From Vicugna pacos (Eukaryota; Chordata; Mammalia; Artiodactyla; Camelidae), in contig NC_133005.1 of assembly GCF_048564905.1 (NCBI RefSeq), forward strand, positions 32,977,501 to 33,041,500: DNA of 64,000 bases, given 5' to 3'. Under the pieces are notes generated by a model that did no database searches, was not told where the DNA came from, and saw only the letters and a program-made list of their open reading frames with translations. The position numbers and the translations under genes are program-made. Below, in pieces: positions 1 through 10,499 of the stretch. Position 1 is the stretch's first letter. Every line of letters begins with the position of its first letter.

Positions 1-227
1 AATTCCACCCGTCCGGAGACCACGCTGTTGGTATCTTGTCTGGATCCTTCCAGGTAAGAGGTTCTTAACTTGCATTGTTGGATGGGCTTTGGAGGAACAG
101 AGACCCTGGATGATTCAAAAAACTCCCTTTTGTGGGCCATTTAGGATGTTTCAGGTGTTCTACCATTACAAAGAATGCCATGCAGATAGAAGCTAGCTGA
201 AAAAGAATTAGAACTTAATGAGAAGGA
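1..227. other. Intergenic, no feature recognised
   Basis: No exon, RNA gene or repeat is recognisable here. The sequence is ordinary AT-leaning intergenic DNA at the left edge of the window. Confidence 0.4.
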
Positions 228-316
228 TTTTTTTTTTAATGGAGGCACTAGGGACTGAACCCAGGACCTCCTGCATGCTATGCATGTGCTCTACCACCGA
301 GCTATTCCCCAACCCT
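228..316 (-). mobile_element. Camelid tRNA-derived SINE (VIC type)
   Basis: Read on the minus strand, this has a tRNA-like head with degenerate A-box and B-box, the diagnostic end 'cagtgcctccatt' like that of the other copies, and an A-rich tail (the T-run at 228-238). It belongs to the same family as seven further copies in the window. No clear target-site duplication was seen. Confidence 0.88.
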
Positions 317-469
317 AGAGTTTAGTAAGAAAACAAGAAGAAAAACCCGAACAATCTGAACACCTGACAAAGATACTTTAAAGGGCACAAAAGGAGGCCA
401 AATTACCCTACAGTGCACAAAAACTACCACTGATAGACAAAGGATTGATGTTCATTTGCAGCCATTTAC

Positions 470-600
470 ATTTAGGTCAACAAATATTTACTGGGCAGAT
501 GCTATTATATGCCAGACCCTGTGCCACGTGCTATGAACGCCACAGGCAGCCCAGCCACTGACCTCATTGAGCTTTCAAACTAGTGGAGACCAACACGGAA
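470..600 (-). mobile_element. L2 3' end fragment
   Basis: The text resembles the reverse complement of the L2 3' end: a 'tatttactgggcagatgctat...gccagaccctgtgcc' pattern followed by the 'gagctttcaaactagtggag' equivalent. It is old and diverged. Confidence 0.5.
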
Positions 601-1329
601 ATTATTTCCTGCACAAACAGTAGACTGTTTAGCCAAACTGGCTGCATGACTGCTGGGCCCAGCAGACCCCTGAATGATCTCACTCTTCTCCCTTCCTGAC
701 CCAGCCTCCCTGCCTTCGGGGGGTCCTGCATGTTTCAGCCTCAAGGAGAGGCCTCCTTCCAGCCCACATCCAATCCAGACGTTGCCTCCAGGGGCCCATG
801 AATGAAGGCCATTCAACTTCTGCTTGTTCTTTTCCAGGAGCAGGAAGCTGCCTACCCTCGACTCAGTCCCTTCCTGCTTGTTTGAAACTCTTCCTTATAT
901 TGAACTACAGCCTCCATCCCTATAAAATCCTCTGATTGGTCCCAGAACCACATAAAACAAGTCTGTTTTCTTCTCCAGCCTGTAGATCTAGAGAGACTTT
1001 CTTCAGGTGAAGCATTCAATCCCATGGTCTGATCCTCAAGTCAGTACCCAGCGTCTGTGATGTCCTTCCATGGCAGGCGGGGCCTGCGAGCCCTCTGTTG
1101 AATCATCGACCCATGAGCATGCCCAGACCTTCCAACCAAGTATCCCCGAACAGATGGCCACGGCATGGGGGCAGCAAGGCCCAGACTTCTGAGGACAGAC
1201 TATGCTGGGGACACTAGAAAAAGTTCTGCAACCGTAAGAGGGAATGGGAGAGAAGCTGAGCCAGCTCTGATTGGAGGACCTGATCTGCTATCCTCCTCGC
1301 AAAAAGCCCACATGTCTTAGAGCAGTACC
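601..1329. other. Intergenic, no gene recognised
   Basis: No splice-flanked coding segment or certain repeat was found. A 78-codon open frame on the minus strand is unsupported. The stretch around 835-985 may be an old, unassigned repeat. Confidence 0.4.
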
Positions 1330-2000
1330 TCTCCCACCGCAGTGTATGCCGATCTCCTGGGGTCTTGTTAAATTGTGCATTTTGACTCAGCAGGGCTAGG
1401 AGAGGGCCTGAGATTTTGCACCTATTATAAGCGCCCAGTGATGTGCTAATACTTCAGACCACACTCTGAGTAGCAAAGCCTTAGGGCAGTGGAACCACAG
1501 TCTCCTGGAGGAACTTTAAAAATATGGAAAGTTTGGCTTACCCCAAAACTACTGATTCAGAATCCCCTGGTCCATTTATTCAGTGGGTCTCAGCCTGGAC
1601 TGGATGTTAGAATCATCTGAAGAGGTTTTCAAATGCTGATTCCCAGGGTCAATCATCACTTGATATCCCTTCCTTGCCTCCCTCCCTTCCTCCCTCTCTT
1701 CCTCCATCCTTTCCTCTCTCCCTCCCTTCCTTTCTCTCTCTTGCTGCTTTAATTTAAAAAGCTCCCCCAGGTGATTCTGATGACCAGCCCCATCTGGTTG
1801 GGGACCAGAGGCAGTGCTTCACAGTCCTGGCTGCACATCAGTCACCTGAGCACTTTACACCATGGTAGTAGTGTCAGGGCCCCCCCCCCCCCCCCCGCAG
1901 ACCAGCTGAATGGGAATTTCTAGGGGTTGGGGCTAAGGGATTAGCATTCCACAAAGTCCCCCAGTCAAGGGTGTAGCCCTTCGTAAAGAGCCTGATATAA
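1330..2000. mobile_element. Cluster of MER5A-like hAT fragments with a CT-rich tract and a poly-C run
   Basis: Three MER5A-like non-autonomous hAT pieces follow one another (about 1330-1480, 1485-1830, 1818-2000). They share the 'gattctgat...cagtgggtct' and 'ctgcacatcagtcacctgag' patterns of that family. A (CCTT/CCTCC)-rich tract at about 1676-1745 interrupts the second copy, and an uninterrupted run of 17 C at 1880-1896 lies in the third. Confidence 0.65.
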
Positions 2001-2010
2001 GAATCATCTT

Positions 2011-2150
2011 GGGAGCGGAGGATATAGCTCAAAATGCTAGAGTGCATACCTAGCATGTCCAATCCCCAGTACCTCCTCTAAAATACATACATACATACAT
2101 AAATCTAATTACCTCCCTCCTCACCAAAAAAAAAAAACCTAAAAAGAAAA
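2011..2150 (+). mobile_element. Camelid tRNA-derived SINE (VIC type), with 3' tail
   Basis: The plus-strand copy starts at 'gggagcggaggatatagctc' and has the 'caatccccagtacctcc' B-box region, a (CATA)n stretch at about 2081-2105, the family's 'aatctaattacctccct' 3' segment and an A-rich tail. It lies about 55 bases from an inverted copy at 2205-2361. Confidence 0.88.
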
Positions 2151-2204
2151 TTAAAAAAAATTATCTTGGGATTCTCGATGGAAGTACAGGTTACCACATT
2201 TATT

Positions 2205-2361
2205 CATTTTAATTTTTTTTTTTTTTTTTTTTTTTTAGTTTTTGGGTGGGAAGGCAATTTTTATTTATTTATTTATTTTTAATGGAGGTACTGGGGGTCA
2301 AACCCAGGACCTTGTGCGTGCAGGACACACACGCTACCACTTAAGCTACTCCTTCCCACCT
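2205..2361 (-). mobile_element. Camelid tRNA-derived SINE (VIC type)
   Basis: The minus-strand copy has a long poly-T at 2213-2236 (poly-A tail on its own strand), a (TTTA)n segment, and 'ggaggtactgggggtcaaac', the reverse of the B-box region. It pairs head-on with the plus copy at 2011. Confidence 0.88.
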
Positions 2362-2479
2362 TCACTGAATATTCAAATTCAAAGTCTGCGAGTGAGGTCC
2401 AGGAACCCGTACATTTAGCAAGTGCCATGGGTGATGCTCATGAGATGACAAGTTTGGGAAACGTTAAGGCTGGAAAAAA

Positions 2480-2605
2480 AGATCCCCTGGATTGGAGTCA
2501 GAAAAACAGTACTCTGGCTGTGTGACTTCTCACAGGTCACTTAGCCTCTCTGAGATTTGCATCTCCAGTGATAAAATGGAGATGCTAATAACTGCCTGAG
2601 GCAGG
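2480..2605 (+). mobile_element. MIR
   Basis: Contains the MIR core order 'ggctgtgtgacttctcacagg', 'cacttagcctctctga', then 'aaaatggagatgctaataa'. Confidence 0.75.
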
Positions 2606-2609
2606 ATGG

Positions 2610-2972
2610 GTAAGATCTAGAGGACAGAGCTGTTGGAAAGTGGCCACCACAGGCCAGGGACTTACATCCCCTGCTCTGCTTTGTATTTAAGTGGGGAGGC
2701 TGCAGGGCTCCATCCAATAGAATGTGGGCAGAAGGAGGAGTGCTCTCCTGGTCCGCTGCTCTCTCTCTTCACTATCTGCCCATTAGCTATTTGGATATCA
2801 ATGCCTGGGTGATCTTGGAAGCCACAAAGGAAGGTTGCCAGAACTCCCTACCCCTCCCCTCACCCACTGCTAATTGGACTTAGTGTGAGTGAAAAATAAA
2901 CTTTTAAGTAAAGTCTCTGTGATTAGGCAGTTTAGCTGGTACAGTGGCTAGTGCTATATTAACTAACACAGG
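2610..2972 (+). mobile_element. MaLR (MLT1-like) LTR fossil
   Basis: The text follows the MLT1 LTR pattern from 'ggaaagtggccaccacagg' to the 3' end 'gctagtgctatattaactaacacag'. It is a solo, old, diverged LTR of the ERVL-MaLR class with no internal region seen. Confidence 0.6.
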
Positions 2973-3604
2973 GCCTCCAGGATGGTAGCAAAAATGAAAT
3001 TATCAAGAGCAGAAGCTGTAAATGAACTATATGAGGGCTTAGCTCAGACTCATAAGTACATTTTGTTACGCCTGCCCCAGTGTTCTTTTTTTTTTTTCCT
3101 GATTTATCAACAAATTTTTAAGTGAGAGATTTCACACAAACATCTTCATTTCCAGGTTCTTGCAAACCCGGAATAATGGGCAACCAGGTTTGCATTCCAG
3201 TAGGGTGGTAATTGATGAGCCAGAAGCAGCTGGCCTCACAATGTGGGACACGTGTTTTAAGATTTGCCGCAGTCTTCACCACACCCTGTGGGTTCATACC
3301 TGGTTGGCCTCATATTTATGGCATTTCTCTGATCTCTGTAGCTTCCTGAGTCAGCAGGTCCTGATGTAATAGATGTAGAAGTTAGATGCATTTGCTGTTA
3401 GGATTTTTCACAGTGAATTCCTCCAGGCAGCTTCTAACTCCCAGGAGGGCCATTCATCCTGCCCAGAACTTGGAAGCAAAATCTCCTGAGTGATCTTCAC
3501 AGGCTGAAGGACGTCACCCAGCCCCATCCCACCCATGTCTGTGACCATTTCAGCATCTGCTCTATGGCGGCAGTGGTACAAGGAGAAGAAATCTCAGGTG
3601 CGGC
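2973..3604. other. Intergenic, nothing recognised
   Basis: No supported gene, RNA or certain repeat. Short open frames here have no flanking splice signals or recognisable product. Confidence 0.4.
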
Positions 3605-3775
3605 TGGGGGTCAGGTAGACCGAGATCCCAGCTCCAGTTCTGCTGCTTCCTAAATGGTGATTTGAGGTCAGACATTTCATGTTTTCTGAGCGTGTTTTCC
3701 CATCTGTCAAGTGTGGATGTTAATACTCTTCTTGTGGGATTTTTGCAAAGGATCTGGCTGAAGGACACAGACCAT
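3605..3775 (+). mobile_element. MIR (degenerate)
   Basis: Degenerate MIR order: 'agatcccagctccagttctgc', 'tttcccatctgtcaagtgtgg', 'atgttaatactc'. Confidence 0.5.
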
Positions 3776-3944
3776 GTTAATTCCTCCCCCTTCTCTTGTA
3801 GTGGGAGGACCAAAACCAGCTTCGCAATCCACCCCCATCCCTTGTAGTAAGGCAAAATCAAGTGGTACCTTTTTTAAAAAAAAAATAACTTTGAATTCTT
3901 TTTAAAAGATACATATAATGTACTTCTACTGTAGATGTATTAGT

Positions 3945-4324
3945 CTGATCTGGCGCCATAAATGAAATCCTGCATAGCAAGGGCTTAAACAACAGAAATT
4001 TATCTTCTCACAGTTCTGGAAGCTGAAAGTCCAAAGTCAAAGTTCTACCAGGGTTGGTTTCTGGTGAGACCTCTTTTCTAGCTTGTAGACAGCCGCCTAC
4101 TCACTGTGTCCTCACATGGCCTTTCCTTGGTGCTCGAAAGAGGAGAGGGATCTCTGGTGTCTCTTCCTCTTAACAGATATCAGTCCTTTTAGGTTGGACC
4201 CCACCCTTACGGCCTCACTTAACCTTAATGACCTCCCTAAAGACCCTGTCTCCAAATACAGTCACACTGGGGGTGAAGGTTTCAACACATGAATTTTTGT
4301 GGAGATGCAATTCAGTCCATAATG
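3945..4324 (-). mobile_element. MLT1-family MaLR LTR fossil
   Basis: The plus-strand text is the reverse complement of an MLT1 LTR: 'gtattagtctgatctggcgcc' at one end, 'aacaacagaaatttatcttc' and 'ctcacatggcctttcc' inside, and 'gcaattcagtccataat' at the other end. It is a near full-length solo LTR of the ERVL-MaLR class, predating the split of placental orders. No internal region is attached. Confidence 0.8.
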
Positions 4325-4567
4325 GTAGGGAAACCAGACATTCCAATTAAGAAGAAAAAAAAATTCATCATCTCCTCTTGCCCTTGTCTCCACCCACACC
4401 AATCTAACCACATAAACCACTTTTATTGACTATCCTTCTATAATTTATATATATTTAAAATTGAATTGTACATAGTTTTTTCAGTAACCTGATTTTTCGT
4501 CATTTTGCATTTATAGTAACCTAAGCTAAATAGAAATTTTACAGTAAGTTATAAAATTGTAAACTGG
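4325..4567. other. AT-rich intergenic
   Basis: AT-rich sequence between an LTR and a SINE, possibly an old L1 3' fragment, but not assignable by eye. Confidence 0.35.
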
Positions 4568-4696
4568 TTTTTTTTCTTGGGGAGGGGCAATTGGGTTTAT
4601 CTGTTTAGTTAGTTTTAGAGAGGGTACTGGGGATTGAACCCAGGACCTAGAGCATACTAAGCATGTGCTCTACCACTTAAGCTATAACCTCTCCTC
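4568..4696 (-). mobile_element. Camelid tRNA-derived SINE (VIC type)
   Basis: Minus-strand copy showing 'ggtactggggattgaaccc' (reverse of the B-box region) and 'ctctaccacttaagctata' (reverse of the A-box), with a T-run marking the tail end. Confidence 0.9.
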
Positions 4697-4849
4697 ATAC
4701 CCTGTTTTTAACTGTAACTTTCCTCATTTAATGAATATAAATTGTTCCATAGTATGAATATACTCTAATTGATTTCTCTCATCCCCTGTTGTCAGGACAC
4801 TCAGAATTCTATTTTCTATGGACTTAAGTGTTTGTTAGCTCTTGACTTT

Positions 4850-5000
4850 GGCCTAACAATAACTCCATCTACCTGAGCATCAGTTTCCTCGTCTGTGCTG
4901 TCAGGATAATAGCAATACCACTTCAACTGAGGCAATGACTGTGAGGTGCTGAGCACCGTATCTGGCACGTGGGAAGCCCTCAGTACTGTCATTATAACCA
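4850..5000 (+). mobile_element. MIR 3' half
   Basis: Shows 'catcagtttcctcgtctgtg', 'aggataatagcaatacc', and 'gctgagcaccgtatctggcac', the MIR 3' half order. Confidence 0.65.
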
Positions 5001-5199
5001 CACATATTCCGTGTTATGCTCTGCCAGTAGTGAGCCCGAGTGAAATGTTTCCCCGAGACTCTTCATCTCACTGTGCCCTGAATTCACATTCAACAGCAAC
5101 CTCCTGCTCTGAGTCCATCCCTGGCTGTCACAGAAGAAAGGCAGGAATCTCACCACCGGCAAGGGACATCTAGCCCCTGGTGTGAATTAATACCTTGGA

Positions 5200-5565
5200 A
5201 TGTCAGTATGTACGTTTTAGGATTTTTCAGATTTCTGGTACCCAAACTGTTACTTTCTTGCTTAAAACTTCCAGTGACTTTGTAGTGCCCTCAGCATGAT
5301 GTGACAGCTCCTAAAGATATCTTAACAGGCCTGGCTGGCCATTCAGCCTCCTCTCTCACCTCTGCCTCCAGCAATATGAACGGCCATCCGTCCCCTAAAC
5401 TCACCACTCTTGCTCTCACCTCTGGGCCTTTGCACCTGCTCCTCTCTCTACCTGGAGATGCATCCCTTTCCCTGACTTCTCAACAAACTCATGCCTTCTT
5501 AGCCTCAAAGTCTCTGCTTAGAGGTCCCTTCACGGATGTCCTCTCATTTACCATTTCAGTGCATG
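5200..5565 (+). mobile_element. L2 3' portion
   Basis: The plus-strand text matches the L2 3' half: 'cttaaaacttccagtgact', 'ctctgggcctttgcacctgc', then 'tccctttccctgacttctc'. Long open frames across it are remnants of L2 composition, not a host gene. Confidence 0.75.
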
Positions 5566-5579
5566 CTGGTTGAAGCTAA

Positions 5580-5965
5580 CTGGCAGTGCCCACATTTATT
5601 GCCTGAGGGCTTTTTGTGGTCACTGGAATCCACCCTGCCAACTGCAGGGCAGACTTGGAAGTGCTGGGGAGTTAACACTCCCCCACGAAGCAACCCTCAA
5701 GTAATGACAGACTGGACTTGGCATATACCTACCCCAGCTCTCTTCCTCCCGTGGATAACACCGAGGCATTTCAAGCTGGCCTCAGAATTTCCCCGTGGGA
5801 TTAAGCTCCAGCCACTCATGGTGCTAACTTACTTGATGACACAACTTCTTTGGCTGCTTTTTCTGTCTCATTTCCCCAGTTGCCTCCAGGATTTCCTTCA
5901 TCTCTCCAGTTAACCGGTTTTCCTTCAATTCTTGCCTCAGGGTCTGCTTTGGGGGAACCCATACT
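5580..5965 (+). mobile_element. Probable LTR-derived repeat, family uncertain
   Basis: Includes 'ccagctctcttcctcc', 'ggataacaccgaggcatttc', 'gggattaagctccagccac' and ends 'ctttgggggaacccatac'. This looks like a recurrent old LTR-type repeat, but I cannot name the family with certainty. Confidence 0.4.
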
Positions 5966-6129
5966 GAGAGCCACCACCTCCTGAGAGCCTTCCCTGGCAT
6001 GTCCGGTGCCTGGGGGGCAGGCCAGATGTCCCTCCCAGCTTTACCACAATCCTATGTCCTTACACCGTCACAGCACTCATCACGCTGTGCTATAATTGCC
6101 CAGGTCCCCACGGAAACACAGACAACTCA

Positions 6130-6790
6130 CTGGGAAAGAAATTAAAATGGCTTTTAAACATTTGAAAGGATGGTCAGCTCCACTCATAGTTAATGCAATT
6201 CAAATAATGTCAGCTGATACACGCAGATGAAAGGACAAAATCAGAAAACCATTGTACAAACCCTGATAATGGAGCGTATCTAGGTGATAGATACATGGGT
6301 GTTCATTGAGATATTTTCTTTTCTGTTTTATATGTTTGGAATTTTTAAAATAATAAAATGCCATAAAAGAAAAGCAAATAAAAAGTATGAGATAGCATTT
6401 TCACCCATAGAAAAGAAAAAGTTAAAAAAAATGCTGTGTTGGCAAGGGTGTAGGGAAATGGGCTTTTTTGTAGATCGTTAGTGGGGAGTATGAATTGGTA
6501 CAGCCTCTTCAGAGGGGATTTTGGCAAAGACGTATTCTTTGATCCAGCAATTTCACTTCTAGAAACTTATCATACAGATTATCCTCAAACATGTGCACAA
6601 GGATATTCACTGCAGCATTGTTTTTATAACAAAAGACTTGAAACAGCATACTTATATCCATCAGTTTGTTATGGTACATCAGCGTGGACTGTTGTAAATT
6701 ATAGATTAGACCTATGCTGATAGGAAGCTTTTTCCACGATGTATTGCTGAGTGAAAAATGCAAAGAGTAGGCCAGTGTCTGTTATCGCTT
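6130..6790 (+). mobile_element. L1M (L1ME-like) 3' UTR
   Basis: Carries the recurrent L1M 3' pattern: 'gtatgaattggtacagcctc', 'gatccagcaatttcacttct', 'acaaggatattcactgcagc', then 'gaaaaatgcaaagagtagg'. It is an old LINE-1 tail; no ORF2 domain is seen. Confidence 0.8.
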
Positions 6791-7444
6791 TGCCTCAAAA
6801 AGTGTTTTGCACATAGTGAGTGCACAATTAATATTTGTTGAGAGAAATAATACATATTTCAGTGTGACTGCTCTGAGTCAGGCTCTCTAGATGCATTCAG
6901 GTAAAAGACACAGATAGGGGCCCAGATTTTCCCCACTGATCAAATTTCTAAGGTCTTACTTCCCTGAATTCACAGACATTTGCGTTTTCCCTCAAGACAT
7001 ACCATATCCTTCTTTGCAAAATCAAACTGTGAACAAGACATTTTGAGGAGAAAGAAGAAATAACGTTTTCATAAAAAGAGATTTGCTGAACCAGAAAGGC
7101 TAATGTGGTGACTGGGACTGAATAGCAAATGTAGCTCCAAGCTTCCTGGCAGCCAAAGCAAAAAGGGAAACCCCTGGGCCACAGAACTTTTGTTATCTGA
7201 TAGAAGGAAAAACACTGGTTCCTCCAGAGCCATGCTTATCAGTCTGGGCCCAGGAGTCCTTGGTAGCATGACATGTGGGAGCGGGGCAACCTAAGAAGGT
7301 TATTTTCCTGATGCATCTATTTGCTCAATGATAAATAAAACTTCATAGCAAGGTAAGTAAGGGTATATTAAGGAACTTTATGTAAAGTTCCCATGAAAGT
7401 TTAGGATAAACCATGTGATGACAAAGGCATTACAGGGCTCCTCT
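6791..7444. other. Intergenic, nothing certain
   Basis: A short MIR-like tail at 6805-6850 ('cacatagtgagtgcacaatt'). Otherwise no recognised feature. Confidence 0.4.
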
Positions 7445-7858
7445 GGTTGTGCCTCAGTCTCCTAAGGTGAAGATGTGACCTTGGACAAACGACTTGACAT
7501 CTCTGAGTCTCACCTCTCTCATCCAGGAAAAATGATTACTGTGCAGATGAAATGAGTGATGTGTGTAAAGTGCTTGGGCTGATAAATGCTCGCTGTGTTG
7601 TCATTTATATTAATATCATGTTATGTATGACCTTATGGCTAAAAGCATAGCCTCTGGAGCCTGGTTCGAATCTCAGCTCCACCAACTACTAGCTAGGTGA
7701 CCTTGGGTAAGGTCACTTAGCCTCTCTGTGCCTCAGTTTCCTCTGTAAAATGAGGCTAATAGGATTATTGTGAGGGTTAAATGAGTTGATGGTTGTAAAG
7801 GCCTTACGGCACTGCCTGGACACACAGTAAGTGCTATGTGAGTGTTTGTTCAATAAAT
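7445..7858 (+). mobile_element. Two consecutive MIR elements
   Basis: A diverged MIR at about 7445-7610 is followed by a near full-length MIR at about 7625-7858. The second keeps 'ggttcgaatctcagctccac' (B-box), 'ggtgaccttgggtaaggtca', 'gcctcagtttcctctgtaaa', and the 3' 'cagtaagtgctatgtgagtg'. Confidence 0.85.
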
Positions 7859-8039
7859 CATAGTTTGTTCCCTTCTGCCCTTAGAGGTCCTTCAGGAGAA
7901 AAGTTAGAAAATAACAGCTTCAAAGAGAGACAAGCTATTTCCAGACACCAACTTACAAAAGGAATGGATTCCTATAACACCAGTTGTCCTATATGCCTTT
8001 TAGAAGGTTGAGAAGCAGAATGCGTTTATAATGGTGGCA

Positions 8040-8363
8040 TCTTCGGCAGGCGGCTGGCCAGATTCTAGCTATTTGGGGGCATGGACCACTTTCCTATGGC
8101 TCCTCGCACCCTTCCACAGAGCCTGACAGGACTGGCGGCTTTTCCGGCACAGACCAGGGGCGGGCCAAGGGGAGGAGGAAAGGAGCTCCCGGGATCCCCC
8201 CTCGCCCCTCCCCCACCTGCCCAGTGAGTAATGACATTCACGGAGAGGCGAGGGAGGGAGCGAAGGAGAGGGGCAGGCTCGGGGAGGCCATGTGATGCTG
8301 GGCGAGAGAGCCGCCGCCACCCGCCGGAGCCTCCTTCTTTCCTCCCTCTGATTTCGGGCTGTC
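8040..8363 (+). promoter_or_regulatory. GDAP1L1: GDAP1L1 promoter and 5' UTR region
   Basis: GC-rich sequence directly upstream of the GDAP1L1 start codon, with GC-box-like 'ggggcgggcc' near 8158, purine-rich stretches at 8240-8290 and a CpG-dense 'agccgccgccacccgccgg' just before the leader. No TATA box is evident, in keeping with a CpG-type promoter. The exact transcription start cannot be read. Confidence 0.55.
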
Positions 8364-8543
8364 ATGGCGACCCCCAACAACCTGACCCCCACTAACTGCA
8401 GCTGGTGGCCCATCTCGGCGCTGGAGAGCGATGCGGCCAAGCCGGTGGAGGCCCCCGACGCGCCCGAGACGGCCAGCCACGCCCATTGGCCCAAGGAGAG
8501 CCTGGTTCTGTACCACTGGACCCAGTCCTTCAGCTCGCAGAAG
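8364..8543 (+). CDS. GDAP1L1: GDAP1L1 coding exon 1
   Basis: The ATG at 8364 follows a CpG-rich leader and opens MATPNNLTPTNCSWWPISAL. The exon encodes residues 1-60 and ends ...HWTQSFSSQK before a GTAGAG donor at 8544, phase 0. The start matches the known N-terminus of the family. Antisense and shifted open frames here are shadows of the GC-rich sequence. Confidence 0.95.
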
Positions 8544-9330
8544 GTAGAGCTCAGAGGGAGCAGGGGAACCCGATGTGCCCAGTGGCTACGAGGCTTGGGG
8601 GAGGGGATCCGGGAGGGTTTAAGGGGTCTGAAGACCTCGTGAGAGACTGGAGGGTAGAATCTGGGGTTTTGGGGCCGGAGGACGGGGACGCTGAGCTGCT
8701 CTCCTGGGAGATGAATGGCCCTGTCTTGGGCCCCAGGAGCACTGTCCCTAATTCTAGGAACACCCATTCTACCTCTTTCCCTCCCAGAAATACCCGGTCT
8801 GTTGGAGGGCTGAGAAGAGACAAAGGCAAGGGGAAGGGAATGGGCACTGCTGGGAAGGCGGCCTGTGGGAGGGGGCGGGGAGGAGCACACCCTGGGGTCC
8901 AGCCTCCAGCCCTGCTAGTCCCATCGCGGGCCCTCCCTCCTTGCTGCTGTCCCAGATCCCACAGGCCTTCAGGTCACAGCGCCTCTGCTCCTCTATGCAG
9001 CTGGGGGCCTTCCTCTAATTGGGGCTTGAAGTATCTGTCCCCAGCCCTCCCCCCACCTCCCCTAATCTTGAGCTGAGAGGGAAGGAGTTAACCCATCTCA
9101 AACCAGCTGAGCTTGGCCCATAAGGTTTGTGTTTTTTGCTCTTAAAGGCATAGACGACCCCACAGTCCCTTCTCAGACCCGGGGGAACTGGAAGGCAGCT
9201 GGGAATCCAGCCTGGTGTTGAGTTATTGGGGTTCCCGCTTCCTGGGAGGTGAGGTTCGGGCACTGCGCCTGTAAGACCAGGGTGCCTCTAGGGGCGCAGT
9301 CTCCCACCCTGGTTGGCTGTGGGGCATGGA

Positions 9331-9351
9331 TTCAGCACCATGGCCAAGTCC
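9331..9351 (+). promoter_or_regulatory. Candidate RE1/NRSE (REST-binding) site, weak right half
   Basis: A 21-base segment starts with an exact left half, TTCAGCACC, then ATGGCCAAGTCC. The classical RE1 is TTCAGCACC followed by ayGGACAGCGCC. The left half, spacing and central GG..CA agree, but the right half deviates at four positions. It lies about 0.97 kb after the start codon in intron 1, a typical place for RE1 elements of neuronal genes. REST occupancy is inference. Confidence 0.5.
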
Positions 9352-9477
9352 CAGCAGCAAGTCCTGCTGGGACCTGAGCATCACCCCTTGCCTGACCCTT
9401 CGACCTCTCTTCTCCCTGGAAGATCCTTTTGTTCCATTCACTCACTTTCCAGATGGAGAAACAGATTTCGTTGAGAT

Positions 9478-9600
9478 AGGGCCTTGGAGCCAGGCTCTTT
9501 GGTTTGATTCTTGGTCCAGGCTCAGTTTCATCCTCTGGAAAATGGGATTATAATAATAATAGCTATTTCTTCTAATTGCAACCCCTTCTCAAGGGTTACT
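9478..9600 (+). mobile_element. MIR fragment
   Basis: Shows 'ccttggagccaggctctttgg', 'ctcagtttcatcctctggaa', 'aatgggattataataataat', the MIR order with its centre deleted. Confidence 0.65.
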
Positions 9601-9624
9601 GAAGAGGCAGTATAGCTTAGTGCT

Positions 9625-9800
9625 CTAGACTGGCACTACTCAAACTTGCGCATACATTACTGGTTAAAGCACAGAATGCTGGGTCCCATCCCAGAGATTT
9701 TGATTCAGTGGGTATGAAGGTATTTGATTCAGTAATCCGGAGTTAGATGCTGCATTCTAACAGGCTACCAGGTGATGCTGATGAAGCTTGTCCACTAGTT
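9625..9800 (+). mobile_element. MER5A (hAT-Charlie MITE)
   Basis: Matches the MER5A pattern: 'actcaaacttgcgcatacat', 'gctgggtcccatcccagaga', 'ttttgattcagtgggta', then 'ctaccaggtgatgctgatga'. Confidence 0.75.
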
Positions 9801-9829
9801 CCCCTTTGAGTGGTTGCTGGTATACAGTA

Positions 9830-10055
9830 CAAACTCTGAGGCTGGACAGTCCCCAGCGGGAGAGCCATCTTCCCCAATAATTCACTGTGGAGTTTTGGGC
9901 AGGTCACTTTGCCTCCCCAAAGTCTCAGTTTTAAAATCTGTAAAATGGAGCTAATGGCAGTACCTTCCTCAGAGGACTATTGTGATGGTGAAATGAGATG
10001 ATGCACAATAAGTGCTGAGAGCAGTGCCTGGCGTGGTGTCAAGGCTCTGTTAATA
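9830..10055 (+). mobile_element. MIR
   Basis: Shows 'ggcaggtcactttgcctcc', 'aaatctgtaaaatggagcta', 'ggactattgtgatggtgaaa' and 'gagagcagtgcctggcgtgg'. Confidence 0.75.
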
Positions 10056-10134
10056 ACCGGTGTTATGATATCACTAAAGTGCTAGGTAAAGAGGGGTTGG
10101 AGTTAACCAAGGTCATGCTGGGACTCGTCCATGA

Positions 10135-10215
10135 ATTCTATACATGTGTGGTGAACACCTACCACATGCCAGGCTCTATGCACATTTTTGGGTTTTGGGG
10201 GATGAATCAGACTGA
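10135..10215 (-). mobile_element. L2 3' end fragment
   Basis: A reverse-complement L2 tail pattern, 'gtgaacacctaccacatgcc' then 'aggctctatgcaca'. Short and diverged. Confidence 0.5.
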
Positions 10216-10499
10216 CCTCCAGATGCCAGGATCTCCTCCTGCCCAGAACCTAGGAGCCAGGCCCCAGTGGCCATGATTGGATAGGGGCAGAGGGGTGATA
10301 CCTCCCACCACCATCTCCTGTGGAAGCCTCCTGAATCTTTTTTTATTCAGTCTGAGCTCAGGGCTAAGGTGGCCCTCAGTTAGGAATGGGACCACCCACT
10401 GCAATCCCATTTGTGACCAAGCCTCTGACCAAGGCAGCCTAACATTCTCCTGCCAGGGCCTTCTCCTTGCCCAGGGGCCCATGGTGGTTTCTAGAGGGA

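Noticed and set aside
8069-8890. 273-codon minus-strand open frame across GDAP1L1 exon 1
   Set aside because: It is antisense to a confirmed coding exon in GC-rich DNA, has no recognisable domain, and its composition is proline/serine-rich as expected of a shadow frame.
8405-9076. 223-codon plus-strand frame overlapping GDAP1L1 exon 1 and intron 1
   Set aside because: It is in a shifted frame relative to the conserved protein and reads straight through the splice donor; it has no family resemblance.
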